Source: Thermosporothrix hazakensis (GTDB taxonomy: Bacteria; Chloroflexota; Ktedonobacteria; Ktedonobacterales; Ktedonobacteraceae). From it: a DNA stretch of 64,000 nucleotides. The number at the start of each line of letters is the position of its first letter. The stretch's first letter is position 1. Location: positions 62,001-126,000 of the forward strand of contig NZ_QKUF01000007.1 of assembly GCF_003253565.1 (NCBI RefSeq), read 5' to 3'. This document shows positions 8,396 through 17,246 of this stretch, one piece after another. The notes beneath the pieces are model-generated. The model was not told the DNA's origin, did no database searches, and was given only the letters and a program-made list of their open reading frames with translations. The translations under genes were made by a program, and so were the position numbers.

Positions 8396-9070
8396 ATGGT
8401 GGAAGGACGCTATAAAGATCGTCAGGAAGCAGGACAAACGCTTGCAACTCATCTGATGCAGTATGCAAACCGCCGGGATGTGCTGGTGCTGGCGCTTCCT
8501 CGTGGTGGTGTGCCTGTTGCGTATGAGGTTGCTCGGGCGTTGCATGCTCCCCTGGATGTGTTTCTTGTACGCAAGCTCGGGGCTCCTGGCCATGAAGAGC
8601 TGGCTATGGGCGCAATCGCCAGCGGAGGCATCCGCGTGTTAAATGCCGGGGTGATCGGAACGCTTGGTATTCCTGAGAACACGATTGAACAGGCCACCGA
8701 GAGGGAACAGCGAGAACTGGAACGCAGAACACAGGAGTATCGTGATAATCGTCCAATGCCGGTGCTCCGTGGTAAAACGGTGATTCTGATTGATGATGGT
8801 CTGGCGACCGGCGCAACTATGCGGGCGGCGGTCAGGGCTGTGAGGCAGAAGCAACCACAACGGGTGGTTGTAGCGGTGCCCGTGGCCGCACCTTCGACGT
8901 GCGCTGAACTTGCTGAGGAAGTGGATGAGATGGTCTGTGTGCGTCGGCCGGAGCCTTTTTTTGGCGTCGGGCTCTGGTATGAGAACTTTGCTCAGACCTC
9001 TGATGATGAGGTTCGAGCGCTGCTCACGCGGGCGACAAAGGAGATACCAGTGCCATCGTGGAACCAGTGA
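8396..9070 (+). CDS. Phosphoribosyltransferase domain protein
   Basis: A type I phosphoribosyltransferase-like protein: the PRPP-binding signature is VILIDDGLATGATMRAA (about residues 125-141), preceded by the pyrophosphate-loop strand LALPRGGVPVAYEVA and the VRKLGAPGHEELAMGAIA block. The latter is characteristic of the uncharacterised PRTase family found next to or fused with alpha/beta hydrolases or erythromycin esterase-like domains, not of PyrR, Apt or Upp. Start at ATG 8396 is fixed by AAAGGAGGTG just upstream. Substrate unknown. Operonic with the hydrolase 17 bases upstream. Confidence 0.83.
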   Translation: MVEGRYKDRQEAGQTLATHLMQYANRRDVLVLALPRGGVPVAYEVARALHAPLDVFLVRKLGAPGHEELAMGAIASGGIRVLNAGVIGTLGIPENTIEQATEREQRELERRTQEYRDNRPMPVLRGKTVILIDDGLATGATMRAAVRAVRQKQPQRVVVAVPVAAPSTCAELAEEVDEMVCVRRPEPFFGVGLWYENFAQTSDDEVRALLTRATKEIPVPSWNQ

Positions 9071-9250
9071 TGCTGGTGGCGCTTCCCATGTCCTTCAAGC
9101 TGCTTTCTCCCGCTCCCCTGAAAAAGCTGCCCTTCGGGGAAGCCTGCAAGTCTCTCTTGCGTTGCCAGAGTCACTTTTCATTGAAAGGAAGCGTGCTAGG
9201 TGTAGCAGAGTCTCTTGTCAAACTCTCACTGCTGACAGAAGGGAAAAGCT

Positions 9251-9760
9251 ATGAGCAATATAGAGAACGTCTTGCAGGAGAAGAGCTATCCTGTGACCTT
9301 TACTGCACTGGACACGCTGATTCGAGCGACAGGGCTGGAATATATCTTACAGGGAGATCAGCCTGTTACCCTTTTTGCCCCCTATGATAAAGCGTTTGAG
9401 GATTTACCATTGAACGTGTTTGATCTCTTGCGCGAAAATAGCAAGCTTACCGAGCTGTTGAAGTTCCATATTGTACCATTGAGATTGTCGGTAGGCGAGA
9501 TGCGTGAGGCCTGGGAGAGCAGTATGCAGGCCAGTGGAGAGAACCGGGTGGAAGAGATGCAGCTACAAACGCTCTCCGACCATTTGTTACGCGTCGATTT
9601 TGGGGTTGAGGATGAACTGCGAGTGGAAGGCGTGGACGTGATCGAGCTTGATGTTCAGGCAGATAATGGGGTCATCCATGTGATTGATAAGGTGTTATGG
9701 CCCCCTGATCTCTCCGTTGATGATTTTCTCGCGCGTGCCCCCGGCGAATCGACACCTTAG
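9251..9760 (+). CDS. Fasciclin (FAS1) domain protein
   Basis: A single FAS1 domain of 169 aa. The H1 box is LFAPYDKAFEDLP (residues 41-53) and the H2-type C-terminal box is NGVIHVIDKVLWPP near the end; between them LTELLKFHIVP is the usual middle motif. In other organisms FAS1 domains mediate adhesion or binding at the cell surface, but no signal peptide is visible here, so the location is uncertain. It starts 180 bases after the phosphoribosyltransferase and ends before a T-rich terminator. Confidence 0.85.
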   Translation: MSNIENVLQEKSYPVTFTALDTLIRATGLEYILQGDQPVTLFAPYDKAFEDLPLNVFDLLRENSKLTELLKFHIVPLRLSVGEMREAWESSMQASGENRVEEMQLQTLSDHLLRVDFGVEDELRVEGVDVIELDVQADNGVIHVIDKVLWPPDLSVDDFLARAPGESTP

Positions 9761-9775
9761 CGGAAGAAAGGGGAT

Positions 9776-9817
9776 GAGCGGCACTGCCAGAAGATGGCTT
9801 GCTGCTCGTTTTTTTTT
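9776..9817 (+). terminator. Terminator after the fasciclin gene
   Basis: An imperfect hairpin (GAGCGGCA at 9776-9783 paired with TGCTGCTC at 9800-9807) precedes a run of nine T from 9809. Confidence 0.65.
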
Positions 9818-9854
9818 GTGGCTCAGAGGAAACAAGAGGTGCTGTCATCAGCTA

Positions 9855-9863
9855 TGCTATACT
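9855..9863 (+). promoter_or_regulatory. Extended -10 promoter upstream of the amidohydrolase gene
   Basis: TGcTATACT fits the extended -10 consensus, 108 bases before ATG 9971. No -35 is apparent. Confidence 0.45.
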
Positions 9864-9970
9864 GAGACAGAGAGCATCTATTTGGGCAGGATCTCGTATT
9901 AACGGTGAACAGGATCGGCGTTTTCAGTTGATGAACGTTTGTGGCCCTTCAGGATCCGGGAGAAAATGAT

Positions 9971-11218
9971 ATGGAAATCGCAGACGTTGCTCGCACCGTA
10001 ATGGAACGTTGTGATGTGCTTGCAGGCTATAGTGAAGAGCATGGCCGCCTGACCCGACGTTTTGCTTCACATCCCATGAAGGAGGTCAATCGGCTGGTTG
10101 AGACCTGGATGCGTCAGGCAGGGATGGCGACCCGGCAGGATCACGCGGGAAATATCATCGGCAGATATGAGGGACAGGGGAGCAGCGAGAAGGTGTTTCT
10201 GCTTGGCTCGCATCTTGACACTGTTCGTGATGCGGGAAAGTATGACGGAGTACTCGGGGTGCTGGTGGCGCTGGCTGGCATTGAGCTATTACATGATCGA
10301 CGCGAGCGGCTTCCGTTTGCTCTTGAGATCATCGGGTTTGCTGATGAAGAAGGGTTACGCTATCACTATCCTTTTCTGGGAAGTAAGGCGTTGACAGGAT
10401 CGCTTGAGAAGTCGATTCTCTATTTGACGGATGAGCAAGGTATTCCACTGATTGAGGCTATTCGACATTTCGGGGGCAAGCCTGAGGCACTTATTTTTCA
10501 TTGTAGTGAGCAGAAACGGTATGATGATTGGCTGGGGTACTGTGAGGTGCATATTGAGCAAGGACCTGTACTTGAGGCGAAGGGACTTCCAGTCGGGGTT
10601 GTGACTGCTATTACCGGGTTGAGTCGCTGTAAGTTGGTGTTTGAAGGCGAGGCCAATCATGCCGGGACACAACCAATGGCTTTGCGTCGGGATGCACTGT
10701 GTGCGGCTGCTGAGTTTGTGCTGGCCGTTGAGCGCTACGCAGGTACGGTTGAGGGATTGGTGGCGACGGTGGGTCAGCTCCAGGTGAGTCCCGGGGCCAT
10801 CAATGTAATTCCCGGGCGGGTGTCGCTCAGTCTGGATGTGCGGCATCAGGTAGATGCGATTCGGCGCGAGGCTGATCAGAAGCTCTTTGAGGAGGCAATA
10901 CAGATCTGCACCCGGCGCGGAATTCAGGTAGCGCGTGAGGAGATGCAGGAGACGCCGACTATTCCCTGTACGCCCTGGCTGATGCAACTGCTTGAGCAGG
11001 CTATAGATCAGGTGGGAGGTATGCCCTGTGCTCTACCGAGCGGTGCGGGCCACGATGCGATGATTATGAGTCGATGCACGGATATCGCGATGCTGTTTGT
11101 GCGCTGTCTGGGTGGTATCAGTCATCATCCCGCCGAATCGGTATGTATTGAGGATGTGGCACAGGCAATCAGGGTGATGGAGCGTTTTTTCCTGCTGCTG
11201 AAGCAGCACGTTTTGTAG
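9971..11218 (+). CDS. allC: M20 family Zn amidohydrolase, allantoate amidohydrolase / N-carbamoylase type
   Basis: The enzyme family removes ammonia and carbamoyl from allantoate or cleaves N-carbamoyl amino acids. Seen here: first metal motif GSHLDTVRDAGKYDG with H81, the bridging Asp about residue 92, the Glu pair in GFADEEG, the HIEQGPVLE block typical of the allantoate/carbamoylase/ureidoglycolate branch, the lid with GEANHAGTQPMALRRDA, and PSGAGHDAM near the C-terminus. ATG 9971 is preferred to GTG 9941 because GGGAG lies just before it. The following two genes encode a xanthine-dehydrogenase-type enzyme, so a role in purine breakdown is the best inference; N-carbamoyl-amino-acid hydrolase is the alternative. 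Confidence 0.78.
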   Translation: MEIADVARTVMERCDVLAGYSEEHGRLTRRFASHPMKEVNRLVETWMRQAGMATRQDHAGNIIGRYEGQGSSEKVFLLGSHLDTVRDAGKYDGVLGVLVALAGIELLHDRRERLPFALEIIGFADEEGLRYHYPFLGSKALTGSLEKSILYLTDEQGIPLIEAIRHFGGKPEALIFHCSEQKRYDDWLGYCEVHIEQGPVLEAKGLPVGVVTAITGLSRCKLVFEGEANHAGTQPMALRRDALCAAAEFVLAVERYAGTVEGLVATVGQLQVSPGAINVIPGRVSLSLDVRHQVDAIRREADQKLFEEAIQICTRRGIQVAREEMQETPTIPCTPWLMQLLEQAIDQVGGMPCALPSGAGHDAMIMSRCTDIAMLFVRCLGGISHHPAESVCIEDVAQAIRVMERFFLLLKQHVL

Positions 11219-11413
11219 TTCGTCTCTTTTATGACGGCACGTGAATGCTTCCATTTCTTCTGGGGTTGCGTATAGTCAGGACGTGTGTGCAATACTCAGG
11301 TTGGTGAGAAAAAAGTTGACAGGGTAGACGTTCATAGTAGTGGATATCCCGAAAAGTGCACGTGGGTCTGGCGTATCGTGGCAGCCGGAGTGAAACAGAA
11401 AAAGAGGTGAGGC

Positions 11414-12814
11414 ATGTGGCAGACCTATTTGAGGCCTCGATCCCTGAATGAATTGCTGGAATTGATACAGCAACATGCAGGTAAGGCAAGGATGATTGCA
11501 GGTGGCAATGATGTGCTGGCTGAATTGCAACGTGATGAGAGCTCCATTCCTACCCTGATCGATCTGACGGGTGTAAGTGCTCAACTGCGATATATACGCT
11601 ACAATCATAGGAGCACTGCGACTCCCACCATCGCCATAGGCGCTCTGACTACCTACAATGATGTTCTTCGATCGGCCGTTTGTCAACAGTATGCCTTTCC
11701 TCTCGTACAGGCATGTCGGGAAGTTGGCTCTCCACAGATTCGCACCCGTGGCACCATTGCCGGGAACCTCGTTACCGCAGCTCCCACAAGTGACATGCTC
11801 CCTACTCTTGCAGCGCTTGGGGCTGAACTGGTTCTCCTCGACAAGCAGGGGGAACGGGCCATTCCCCTTGAAGACTTCTACTACGGCGCTTACAAAACCG
11901 CCCTGTGTACCGGTGAACTGGTACGGGAGATCCGGGTGCCTGCGATGCAGAAAAGCCAGCGTGGCTGCTTTCTGAAGCTTGGTGTTCGACGTGCGCAGAT
12001 TGTGACGGTGGTCAACCTGGCGATCCTGCTTACGCTTGAGAACGGTATGATTCACGAGGCTCGGATAGTTCCAGGCTCTTCCAGTGCGGCACTGCAACGC
12101 GCTGTTTCGGCTGAACAATTTTTGCTCGGACAGAAGCTTGAGGCATCCGTATGGAAGGAGGCGGGAAGGCTGGCAAGCACTGATATTTCTTTTGAAGAGA
12201 TGTCCCATTGTTCGGCGCAGTACCGTCGGCATATGCTCTCTGTTCTGGTTGCGCAAGGACTGCACCAGATCGCGGAGGAAGTTCCGGAGTGGAAGGGTGA
12301 CCCGGTGTTGCTGGAAACGATAGTGCCGACAAGCGAGGAGCTGGAGCCTGTAACCCGCGAGCTTGAGTTGACGGTCAATGGTCAGCGCTACTGGCTCACC
12401 GAGGGGCAGGAGAAGACACTGTTACAACTCCTTCGGGAAGATCTCGGGTTGACTGGCACAAAGGAGGGGTGCTCTGAGGGAAGATGTGGTGCCTGTACAG
12501 TCTGGCTGAATGGTAAGGCGGTTGTATCCTGTCTGGTGCCGGCCTGGCAAGCACATCGCGCCACTGTAACGACGGTTGAGGGACTGGCGCAAGGGAAAAC
12601 AATGCATCCGCTACAGCAGGCTTTTATTGAGTGTGGTGCTGTTCAGTGTGGCTTCTGCACTCCGGGAATGCTGATGGCCGGGGGAAAATTGCTGGAAGAG
12701 AAACGCAATCCAGATGTGGAACAGATCCGTGAAGCCTTGAGCGGCAATGTGTGCCGGTGTACAGGATACCTGAAAATCATTGAAGCAATTCTTCACACTG
12801 CGAGGCAGATATGA
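11414..12814 (+). CDS. Molybdenum hydroxylase small subunit, fused FAD and 2Fe-2S domains
   Basis: The protein carries electrons from the Mo site to FAD in xanthine-dehydrogenase-type enzymes. Residues 1 to about 285 are the FAD-binding subunit fold (ARMIAGGNDVLAEL, then GSPQIRTRGTIAGNLVTAAP with the FAD loop). Residues about 315-466 are the 2Fe-2S subunit: a plant-type cluster with C353, C358, C361, C373 and a helical cluster with C412, C415, C447, C449, all eight ligands present. In the usual XdhA fusion the Fe-S part is N-terminal; here the order is FAD then Fe-S. The stop overlaps the next start (ATGA), so the two subunits are translationally coupled. Confidence 0.88.
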   Translation: MWQTYLRPRSLNELLELIQQHAGKARMIAGGNDVLAELQRDESSIPTLIDLTGVSAQLRYIRYNHRSTATPTIAIGALTTYNDVLRSAVCQQYAFPLVQACREVGSPQIRTRGTIAGNLVTAAPTSDMLPTLAALGAELVLLDKQGERAIPLEDFYYGAYKTALCTGELVREIRVPAMQKSQRGCFLKLGVRRAQIVTVVNLAILLTLENGMIHEARIVPGSSSAALQRAVSAEQFLLGQKLEASVWKEAGRLASTDISFEEMSHCSAQYRRHMLSVLVAQGLHQIAEEVPEWKGDPVLLETIVPTSEELEPVTRELELTVNGQRYWLTEGQEKTLLQLLREDLGLTGTKEGCSEGRCGACTVWLNGKAVVSCLVPAWQAHRATVTTVEGLAQGKTMHPLQQAFIECGAVQCGFCTPGMLMAGGKLLEEKRNPDVEQIREALSGNVCRCTGYLKIIEAILHTARQI

Positions 12815-14997
12815 CAGAGATAATCGGGAAGGCACTACCACGGCCTGATGCGTTGGAGAAAGTCACCGGTCAGGCCAGATATCCTGCCGACCTGGTACAG
12901 CCACATATGCTTCAGATTCAGGTTGTGTTTGCGCGACGACCGCATGCGCGGATTCTTGCAATTGAGACTGAGAAGGCATTACAGATTCCCGGCGTTGTGG
13001 CCGTCCTGACAGCGCAAGATGTTCCCTTCAACCGCCTGGGTCCGATCTTACCGGATCAGCCTGTTCTGTGCGGGGAGAAGGTGCGCTTTGAAGGGGATCG
13101 TGTGGCGCTGGTGCTGGCGGAAAACAAGCGTGCGGCAAAAGAGGGGGCCCGTCAGATACACGTTCTCTATGAAGATCTGCCCGCGGTCACTGATCCACGC
13201 GAGGCGCTTTGTGAAGGGGCGCCATTGGTGCACGAACAGCACGGCTCAAATTGTCTGCTGCATTTGCCTTTGTGCAAAGGCGATCCTGTTCGTGCCCTTC
13301 AGGAGGCAGATGTTATTGTAGAGGGAGAATTTCGGACAGGATGGCAGGAGCATGCCTTTCTCCAGACCGAGGCCGGGATCAGCTATATTGATGAGCGGGG
13401 CCGTGTGGTTGTGGAGACGGCGGGCCAATGGCTGTACGAGGACCGCAGACAGATCGCTCGTATGTTACAGCTTCCCGAGGAACAGGTTATTGTGCGCTAT
13501 GCGGCGGTTGGTGGTGCGTTTGGTGGTAGAGATGATGTGTATGTCCAGCCACTCCTGGCGCTCGCTGCCTGGAAGATGCGCCGTCCGGTTGCGCTGGTAT
13601 GGAGCCGGGAAGAATCTTTTATCGGGCATCATAAGCGGCACCCGACAACGATACGCTGTCGTTGGGGGGCTCGCCGTAACGGACTCATCACAGCAGTAGA
13701 GGCCGAGATTCTGGCAGATGGTGGTGCGTATGCCTCTACCAGTACTGAGATCCTCAAGGTAATGGCTCTGCTGACCAGCGGCTGTTATGAGGTGCCACAT
13801 ATCAAAATTGATGGCTATGTGGCGTATACAAATAACGGAGTCTCGGGAGCTTTTCGCGGGTTTGGCGCGCCGCAGATCCACTTTGCGACCGAGTGCATGG
13901 TGACCCGTCTGGCGCAAAAGCTCGGGCTGGACCCGGTGGAGTTTCGCAGACGCAATATGATACGGGAGGGCAGTACAGAACTTGCGCACGCTCCCTTGCC
14001 TCCTGGGGTGAGCGCGTCGGCTGTGCTGGAAAAATGTGCTGAAGAGGTTCAGAAGCGTTGGCACAGAGAGGACCAACAGCCGAACGAGGAGGTCAGGAGA
14101 GGAATCGGCCTCGCATGCGGCGTCAAATGTATGGGGTATTCCTTTGGCTTCCCTGAGCAGGCCACAGCGACGGTGGCGGTCTTTGGAACCGCCGAGCCGG
14201 AGCGAGCTGAAGTTCGGATTGGCGCGGCTGATGTCGGACAGGGGGCGCATCTGACATTACAGCAGATCGCGGCTGAGACGCTTCAGTTGCCACTGGAGCG
14301 GGTGTCGCTGGTGTGTCATGAAAGCGGTACGGTTCCAGATGCCGGATGTACAGCGGCTTCTCGCATAACCCTGGTTGCCGGACGCGCCGTCAAGGAGGCT
14401 GCCCGGGTGGCCCGGGAGAAGTGGAGCGATACCGATCAGGAGAGTGCTAAGGCTACCGTACAGTATCAGCCACCGACTACCATTCCGCTGGAACCTGTGC
14501 CACAGCGGGGACAGCTTGGTTTTTGCTATGCCTATGCTGCGCAAGCGGTAGAGGTTGAGGTTCATAGAGAGACCGGCGTTGTGCATGTTCGGCGTGTCAT
14601 CAGTGTTCACGATGTTGGCAAGGCGATTAATACGCAACAGATCACGGGGCAGGTTGAGGGTGGAGTTGCGCAAGCTATCGGGTATGCTTTGCTTGAAGAC
14701 TTTCCGTTCAAGGAGGGCCGGGCACTGGTTCGCCAATTTGGTGAGTACGCGCTACCTACAGCCGCCGATATGCCCGATGAAATCGTTTCGGTTCTACTGG
14801 AACAGGCTGATCCGAATGGACCGTATGGTGCACGTGGCATGGCAGAGATGCCGCTTGTCCCGTTCGCTTCTGCGGTTGCCATCGCGATCCAGCAGGCAAC
14901 GGGCGTCTGGATTACACAGCTTCCAATGCTACCTGAGCGTGTTCTGGCCGCAATTCAAGAAAATGCCAGCACTTCCTCTGCAATGCAAAACGATTGA
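12811..14997 (+). CDS. Xanthine dehydrogenase family, molybdopterin-binding large subunit
   Basis: The catalytic subunit of a molybdenum hydroxylase. Recognisable in order: the N-terminal a/b hammerhead domain (KALPRPDALEKVTGQARYPAD), the FeS-facing GGAFGGRDD block, the substrate-site AFRGFGAPQIHFATE with its Arg, GAADVGQGAHLTLQQIAAE, and the C-terminal GARGMAEMPLVP in which the Glu corresponds to the base that deprotonates water at Mo. Length 728 aa is usual for a large subunit separate from FeS and FAD domains. Xanthine or hypoxanthine is inferred as substrate from the adjacent allantoate amidohydrolase-like gene; nicotinate or aldehyde substrates are not excluded. No maturation factor of the XdhC type is adjacent. 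Confidence 0.87.
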   Translation: MTEIIGKALPRPDALEKVTGQARYPADLVQPHMLQIQVVFARRPHARILAIETEKALQIPGVVAVLTAQDVPFNRLGPILPDQPVLCGEKVRFEGDRVALVLAENKRAAKEGARQIHVLYEDLPAVTDPREALCEGAPLVHEQHGSNCLLHLPLCKGDPVRALQEADVIVEGEFRTGWQEHAFLQTEAGISYIDERGRVVVETAGQWLYEDRRQIARMLQLPEEQVIVRYAAVGGAFGGRDDVYVQPLLALAAWKMRRPVALVWSREESFIGHHKRHPTTIRCRWGARRNGLITAVEAEILADGGAYASTSTEILKVMALLTSGCYEVPHIKIDGYVAYTNNGVSGAFRGFGAPQIHFATECMVTRLAQKLGLDPVEFRRRNMIREGSTELAHAPLPPGVSASAVLEKCAEEVQKRWHREDQQPNEEVRRGIGLACGVKCMGYSFGFPEQATATVAVFGTAEPERAEVRIGAADVGQGAHLTLQQIAAETLQLPLERVSLVCHESGTVPDAGCTAASRITLVAGRAVKEAARVAREKWSDTDQESAKATVQYQPPTTIPLEPVPQRGQLGFCYAYAAQAVEVEVHRETGVVHVRRVISVHDVGKAINTQQITGQVEGGVAQAIGYALLEDFPFKEGRALVRQFGEYALPTAADMPDEIVSVLLEQADPNGPYGARGMAEMPLVPFASAVAIAIQQATGVWITQLPMLPERVLAAIQENASTSSAMQND

Positions 14998-15109
14998 AGA
15001 TCGAATTATATTCCTGTGTATATTGAATTTCAGTGCGTTGCCTTTCTCTGCTGATCTGCGGGAAAGGCAGACGATTATTGTATTTTTATGGGAATTTCGT
15101 GAGAATGGT

Positions 15110-15138
15110 TGTGCTTACATCAAGGGGGAACTTATAAT
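15110..15138 (+). promoter_or_regulatory. Candidate promoter region with duplicated TATAAT
   Basis: The 12-mer CTTATAATAGAA occurs twice (15131-15142 and 15152-15163), each copy holding a perfect -10 TATAAT. The first has TTGTGC 18 bases upstream. It may drive the membrane protein starting at 15264. Confidence 0.4.
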
Positions 15139-15263
15139 AGAAGAGGTAGACCTTATAATAGAAAACGAATAATGAGGATTGATGCCAGAGGGGGATATAT
15201 TGGCATTGTGGAAAGTGGGGCCGGGTGAACCCCTGTGACATTGTCAAAACTCAGGAGGGAACC

Positions 15264-16841
15264 ATGCAAAATGGGGATGAAGATGTAGTGCTGGCAAAAG
15301 GTGAGCCAGAGAAGCCCGAGACACAAGCTACCACACCAGCCCGGCCTGATACTCTTGCGGATGACTTCACGGTAGCAAAAGTGCAGACAACTCCCTCACC
15401 TGTTGAACAGACAGAAAACCCGCAGTCTGCTATGTCATTTGAGCCAACATGGGTAGAGTCATTCTCTGGACCCTCACCAGAGGAGAGAGCTTTTACAACT
15501 CCCCCGGTTGTGTCTCCATATGCTACGCCGCCTGTGACACCAGGAGTTATCCCGTCAGATGCTTTGACGCCTCCACCTGTGACACCATACCCCGGGGCCT
15601 CTACGCCCCCGCCTTTTGGTCCGAGTGCTGCACAGCGAGTTATCGCGCCCGATAACTGGCAGCCAAAGAAGCCGCGTAGGAAACTGGGCCGCAAGTTTGT
15701 CATTATCAGCAGTTGTCTGGTGGTGCTTGTGCTATGTGCTGCCGTCTGGGCCGTTCTGCTTTTTGTGCCTGCTGGTAGCATGACGGTTGAGGTTCACTCG
15801 GCGGGACAGCCGTTGAAAGAGTCGGTTATAGTTAACGTGGTTGCGGAGCAGTCTGCCAGCCCTGCCGGTGTATCTGATGCGAAGGGACACAAGCTCGTTT
15901 TTACCACCCGGGAGATGGTGAAGACGGTTCCCGTCAAGGGCATGAAACACCAGATTGCGCAGAGCGCGACCGGGAAGTTGGTGTTTACTAATATCAGTGG
16001 CACAGAACCAGAAGCGACCTTTAAACGGGTACAGCATAATGGCCTGGACATTCTGACTCAGGCGTTCAGGTTTGTGCAGGGGGAAACAGTGACTGTAGAG
16101 GCGGTCGTGATGCAGCCGGGATCGGCAGGCAATATTCCGGCGCATGCTCTGGATGGTCCATTTATTTTTACAAGCTCTAAAACCACAGGAGGGATCATGT
16201 TCGATATGTCCAATCCTGATCCCTTTACCGGTGGCGCTGATGAGCGCGACTATCAGGCGGTCCAGCAGAGCGATATTGACGGAGTCGTTAAAGCGTACAG
16301 GGACAAGTTGGTTGCGGAAGGTCAGGAGGGTGTCAAGAAGCTGGTTGGTCCAGAGGAAAAGGTGGCACTGAACGGAGATGAGGGCATTATCTGTATCGAT
16401 AAAGCGACTGCCAATCATAAGATCGATGATGAGGCCACCGAAGTCACAGTTCGCGTCAAAGAAGAGTGCTCGGTTCTGGCATATAAACAGGAGGATTTAC
16501 AGAAGGCCGCACTGGAAAAGCTGAAAGAGAAAGGGCATAGCAAGCCAGGGACAGAGCTCGGACCGCTCAATGTGAAGTTCGGTGACGTGAAACTGGTCTC
16601 TGCATTGAAAGACGTTGCAATGGTCGAGATCGCGGCAGAGGGAAAATGGATCTTCCAGCCTTCAGAGAGTAAGAAAGAGCAGCTCACCAGGCTGCTTGCT
16701 GGAAAACGACAGGATGAGGCGAAGCCGCTACTGTTAAAAGAGGCAGGTGTGACGGGAGTCGACTTCAAGCCTGATAGTCTCGGTGGATTGGCACTTCCAG
16801 CCGATCCGAAGCATATCACGATCAAAGTGACGACCCCATAA
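15264..16841 (+). CDS. Membrane-anchored protein with proline/threonine-rich N-terminus and large extracellular part
   Basis: Residues 1-135 are a low-complexity, Pro/Thr/Ser/Glu-rich cytoplasmic region (repeats such as TPPPVTPYPGASTPPP); a basic stretch KKPRRKLGRK precedes one membrane helix at about 146-169; the remaining 350 residues are extracytoplasmic. The central part (about 210-310, with QGETVTVEAVVMQPGSAGNIP) resembles the core of baseplate-J-like proteins, seen in many Chloroflexota membrane proteins; this is a weak similarity and no phage genes are near. ATG 15264 is chosen over GTG 15225 because AGGAGGG precedes it. Function unknown. It converges on the chaperone operon. Confidence 0.65.
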   Translation: MQNGDEDVVLAKGEPEKPETQATTPARPDTLADDFTVAKVQTTPSPVEQTENPQSAMSFEPTWVESFSGPSPEERAFTTPPVVSPYATPPVTPGVIPSDALTPPPVTPYPGASTPPPFGPSAAQRVIAPDNWQPKKPRRKLGRKFVIISSCLVVLVLCAAVWAVLLFVPAGSMTVEVHSAGQPLKESVIVNVVAEQSASPAGVSDAKGHKLVFTTREMVKTVPVKGMKHQIAQSATGKLVFTNISGTEPEATFKRVQHNGLDILTQAFRFVQGETVTVEAVVMQPGSAGNIPAHALDGPFIFTSSKTTGGIMFDMSNPDPFTGGADERDYQAVQQSDIDGVVKAYRDKLVAEGQEGVKKLVGPEEKVALNGDEGIICIDKATANHKIDDEATEVTVRVKEECSVLAYKQEDLQKAALEKLKEKGHSKPGTELGPLNVKFGDVKLVSALKDVAMVEIAAEGKWIFQPSESKKEQLTRLLAGKRQDEAKPLLLKEAGVTGVDFKPDSLGGLALPADPKHITIKVTTP

Positions 16842-16850
16842 CAAGAGGAA

Positions 16851-16883
16851 GCGTGAGAGGGGACGGAAGTTCATCTCTCACGC
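16851..16883. terminator. Inverted repeat between convergent genes
   Basis: GCGTGAGAG (16851-16859) and CTCTCACGC (16875-16883) form a perfect 9-bp stem overlapping the stop codon of the cbpM-like gene. There is no U-tract on either side, so its action as a terminator is uncertain. Confidence 0.4.
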
Positions 16884-17194
16884 CTCTGATAGTGTTCCAG
16901 CTCATTTTGCAAGGCCTCTAACTGGTTCCGGAGGTGCAAGATAATCTCAATTCCCTCTAAATTGACGCCAAGGTCGTTATAGAGGCGGCGCACTCGACGC
17001 AGAAGTGTCAGGTCCTCGGTGTTGAAGCGAGCCTGTTCCTCAACGATATCGTGACACCCGATGAACCCATCCTCGCACAGTGAACGAATCAGTTGTGGGT
17101 CAAGACGTGATATCTGGATCGTTTCCTCTTCGCTATAAAATCTGGTCTGTGAGCTATTGTAGAGCATAATACGATGAGTGCGCGTGTCACTCAT
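16871..17194 (-). CDS. cbpM: Chaperone modulator CbpM-like / HspR-like MerR-fold protein
   Basis: A 107-residue helical protein with the MerR-like sequence RLDPQLIRSLCEDGFIG followed by ARFNTEDLTLLRRVRRL and GVNLEGIEIILHLRNQL, ending in a coiled coil. The same layout is found in CbpM, which binds the J-domain of CbpA and inhibits it, and in HspR, the repressor of actinobacterial dnaK operons. The first recognition-helix residues are weak for a DNA binder, and the adjacent J-protein lacks a zinc finger as CbpA does, so CbpM is preferred. HspR-type autorepression remains possible. It is the last gene of the chaperone operon, 52 bases after dnaJ. Confidence 0.72.
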   Translation of the reverse strand: MSDTRTHRIMLYNSSQTRFYSEEETIQISRLDPQLIRSLCEDGFIGCHDIVEEQARFNTEDLTLLRRVRRLYNDLGVNLEGIEIILHLRNQLEALQNELEHYQRRER

Positions 17195-17246
17195 AACGAC
17201 CTCCTTTCACTGTACCCGGCTTTGGGCTCAGGCTAGAACAACGTTG

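Noticed and set aside
8396..9070. Phosphoribosyltransferase as a candidate PyrR
   Set aside because: Its VRKLGAPGHEELAMGAIA block belongs to a different PRTase family and it is 23 kb away from the pyr genes.
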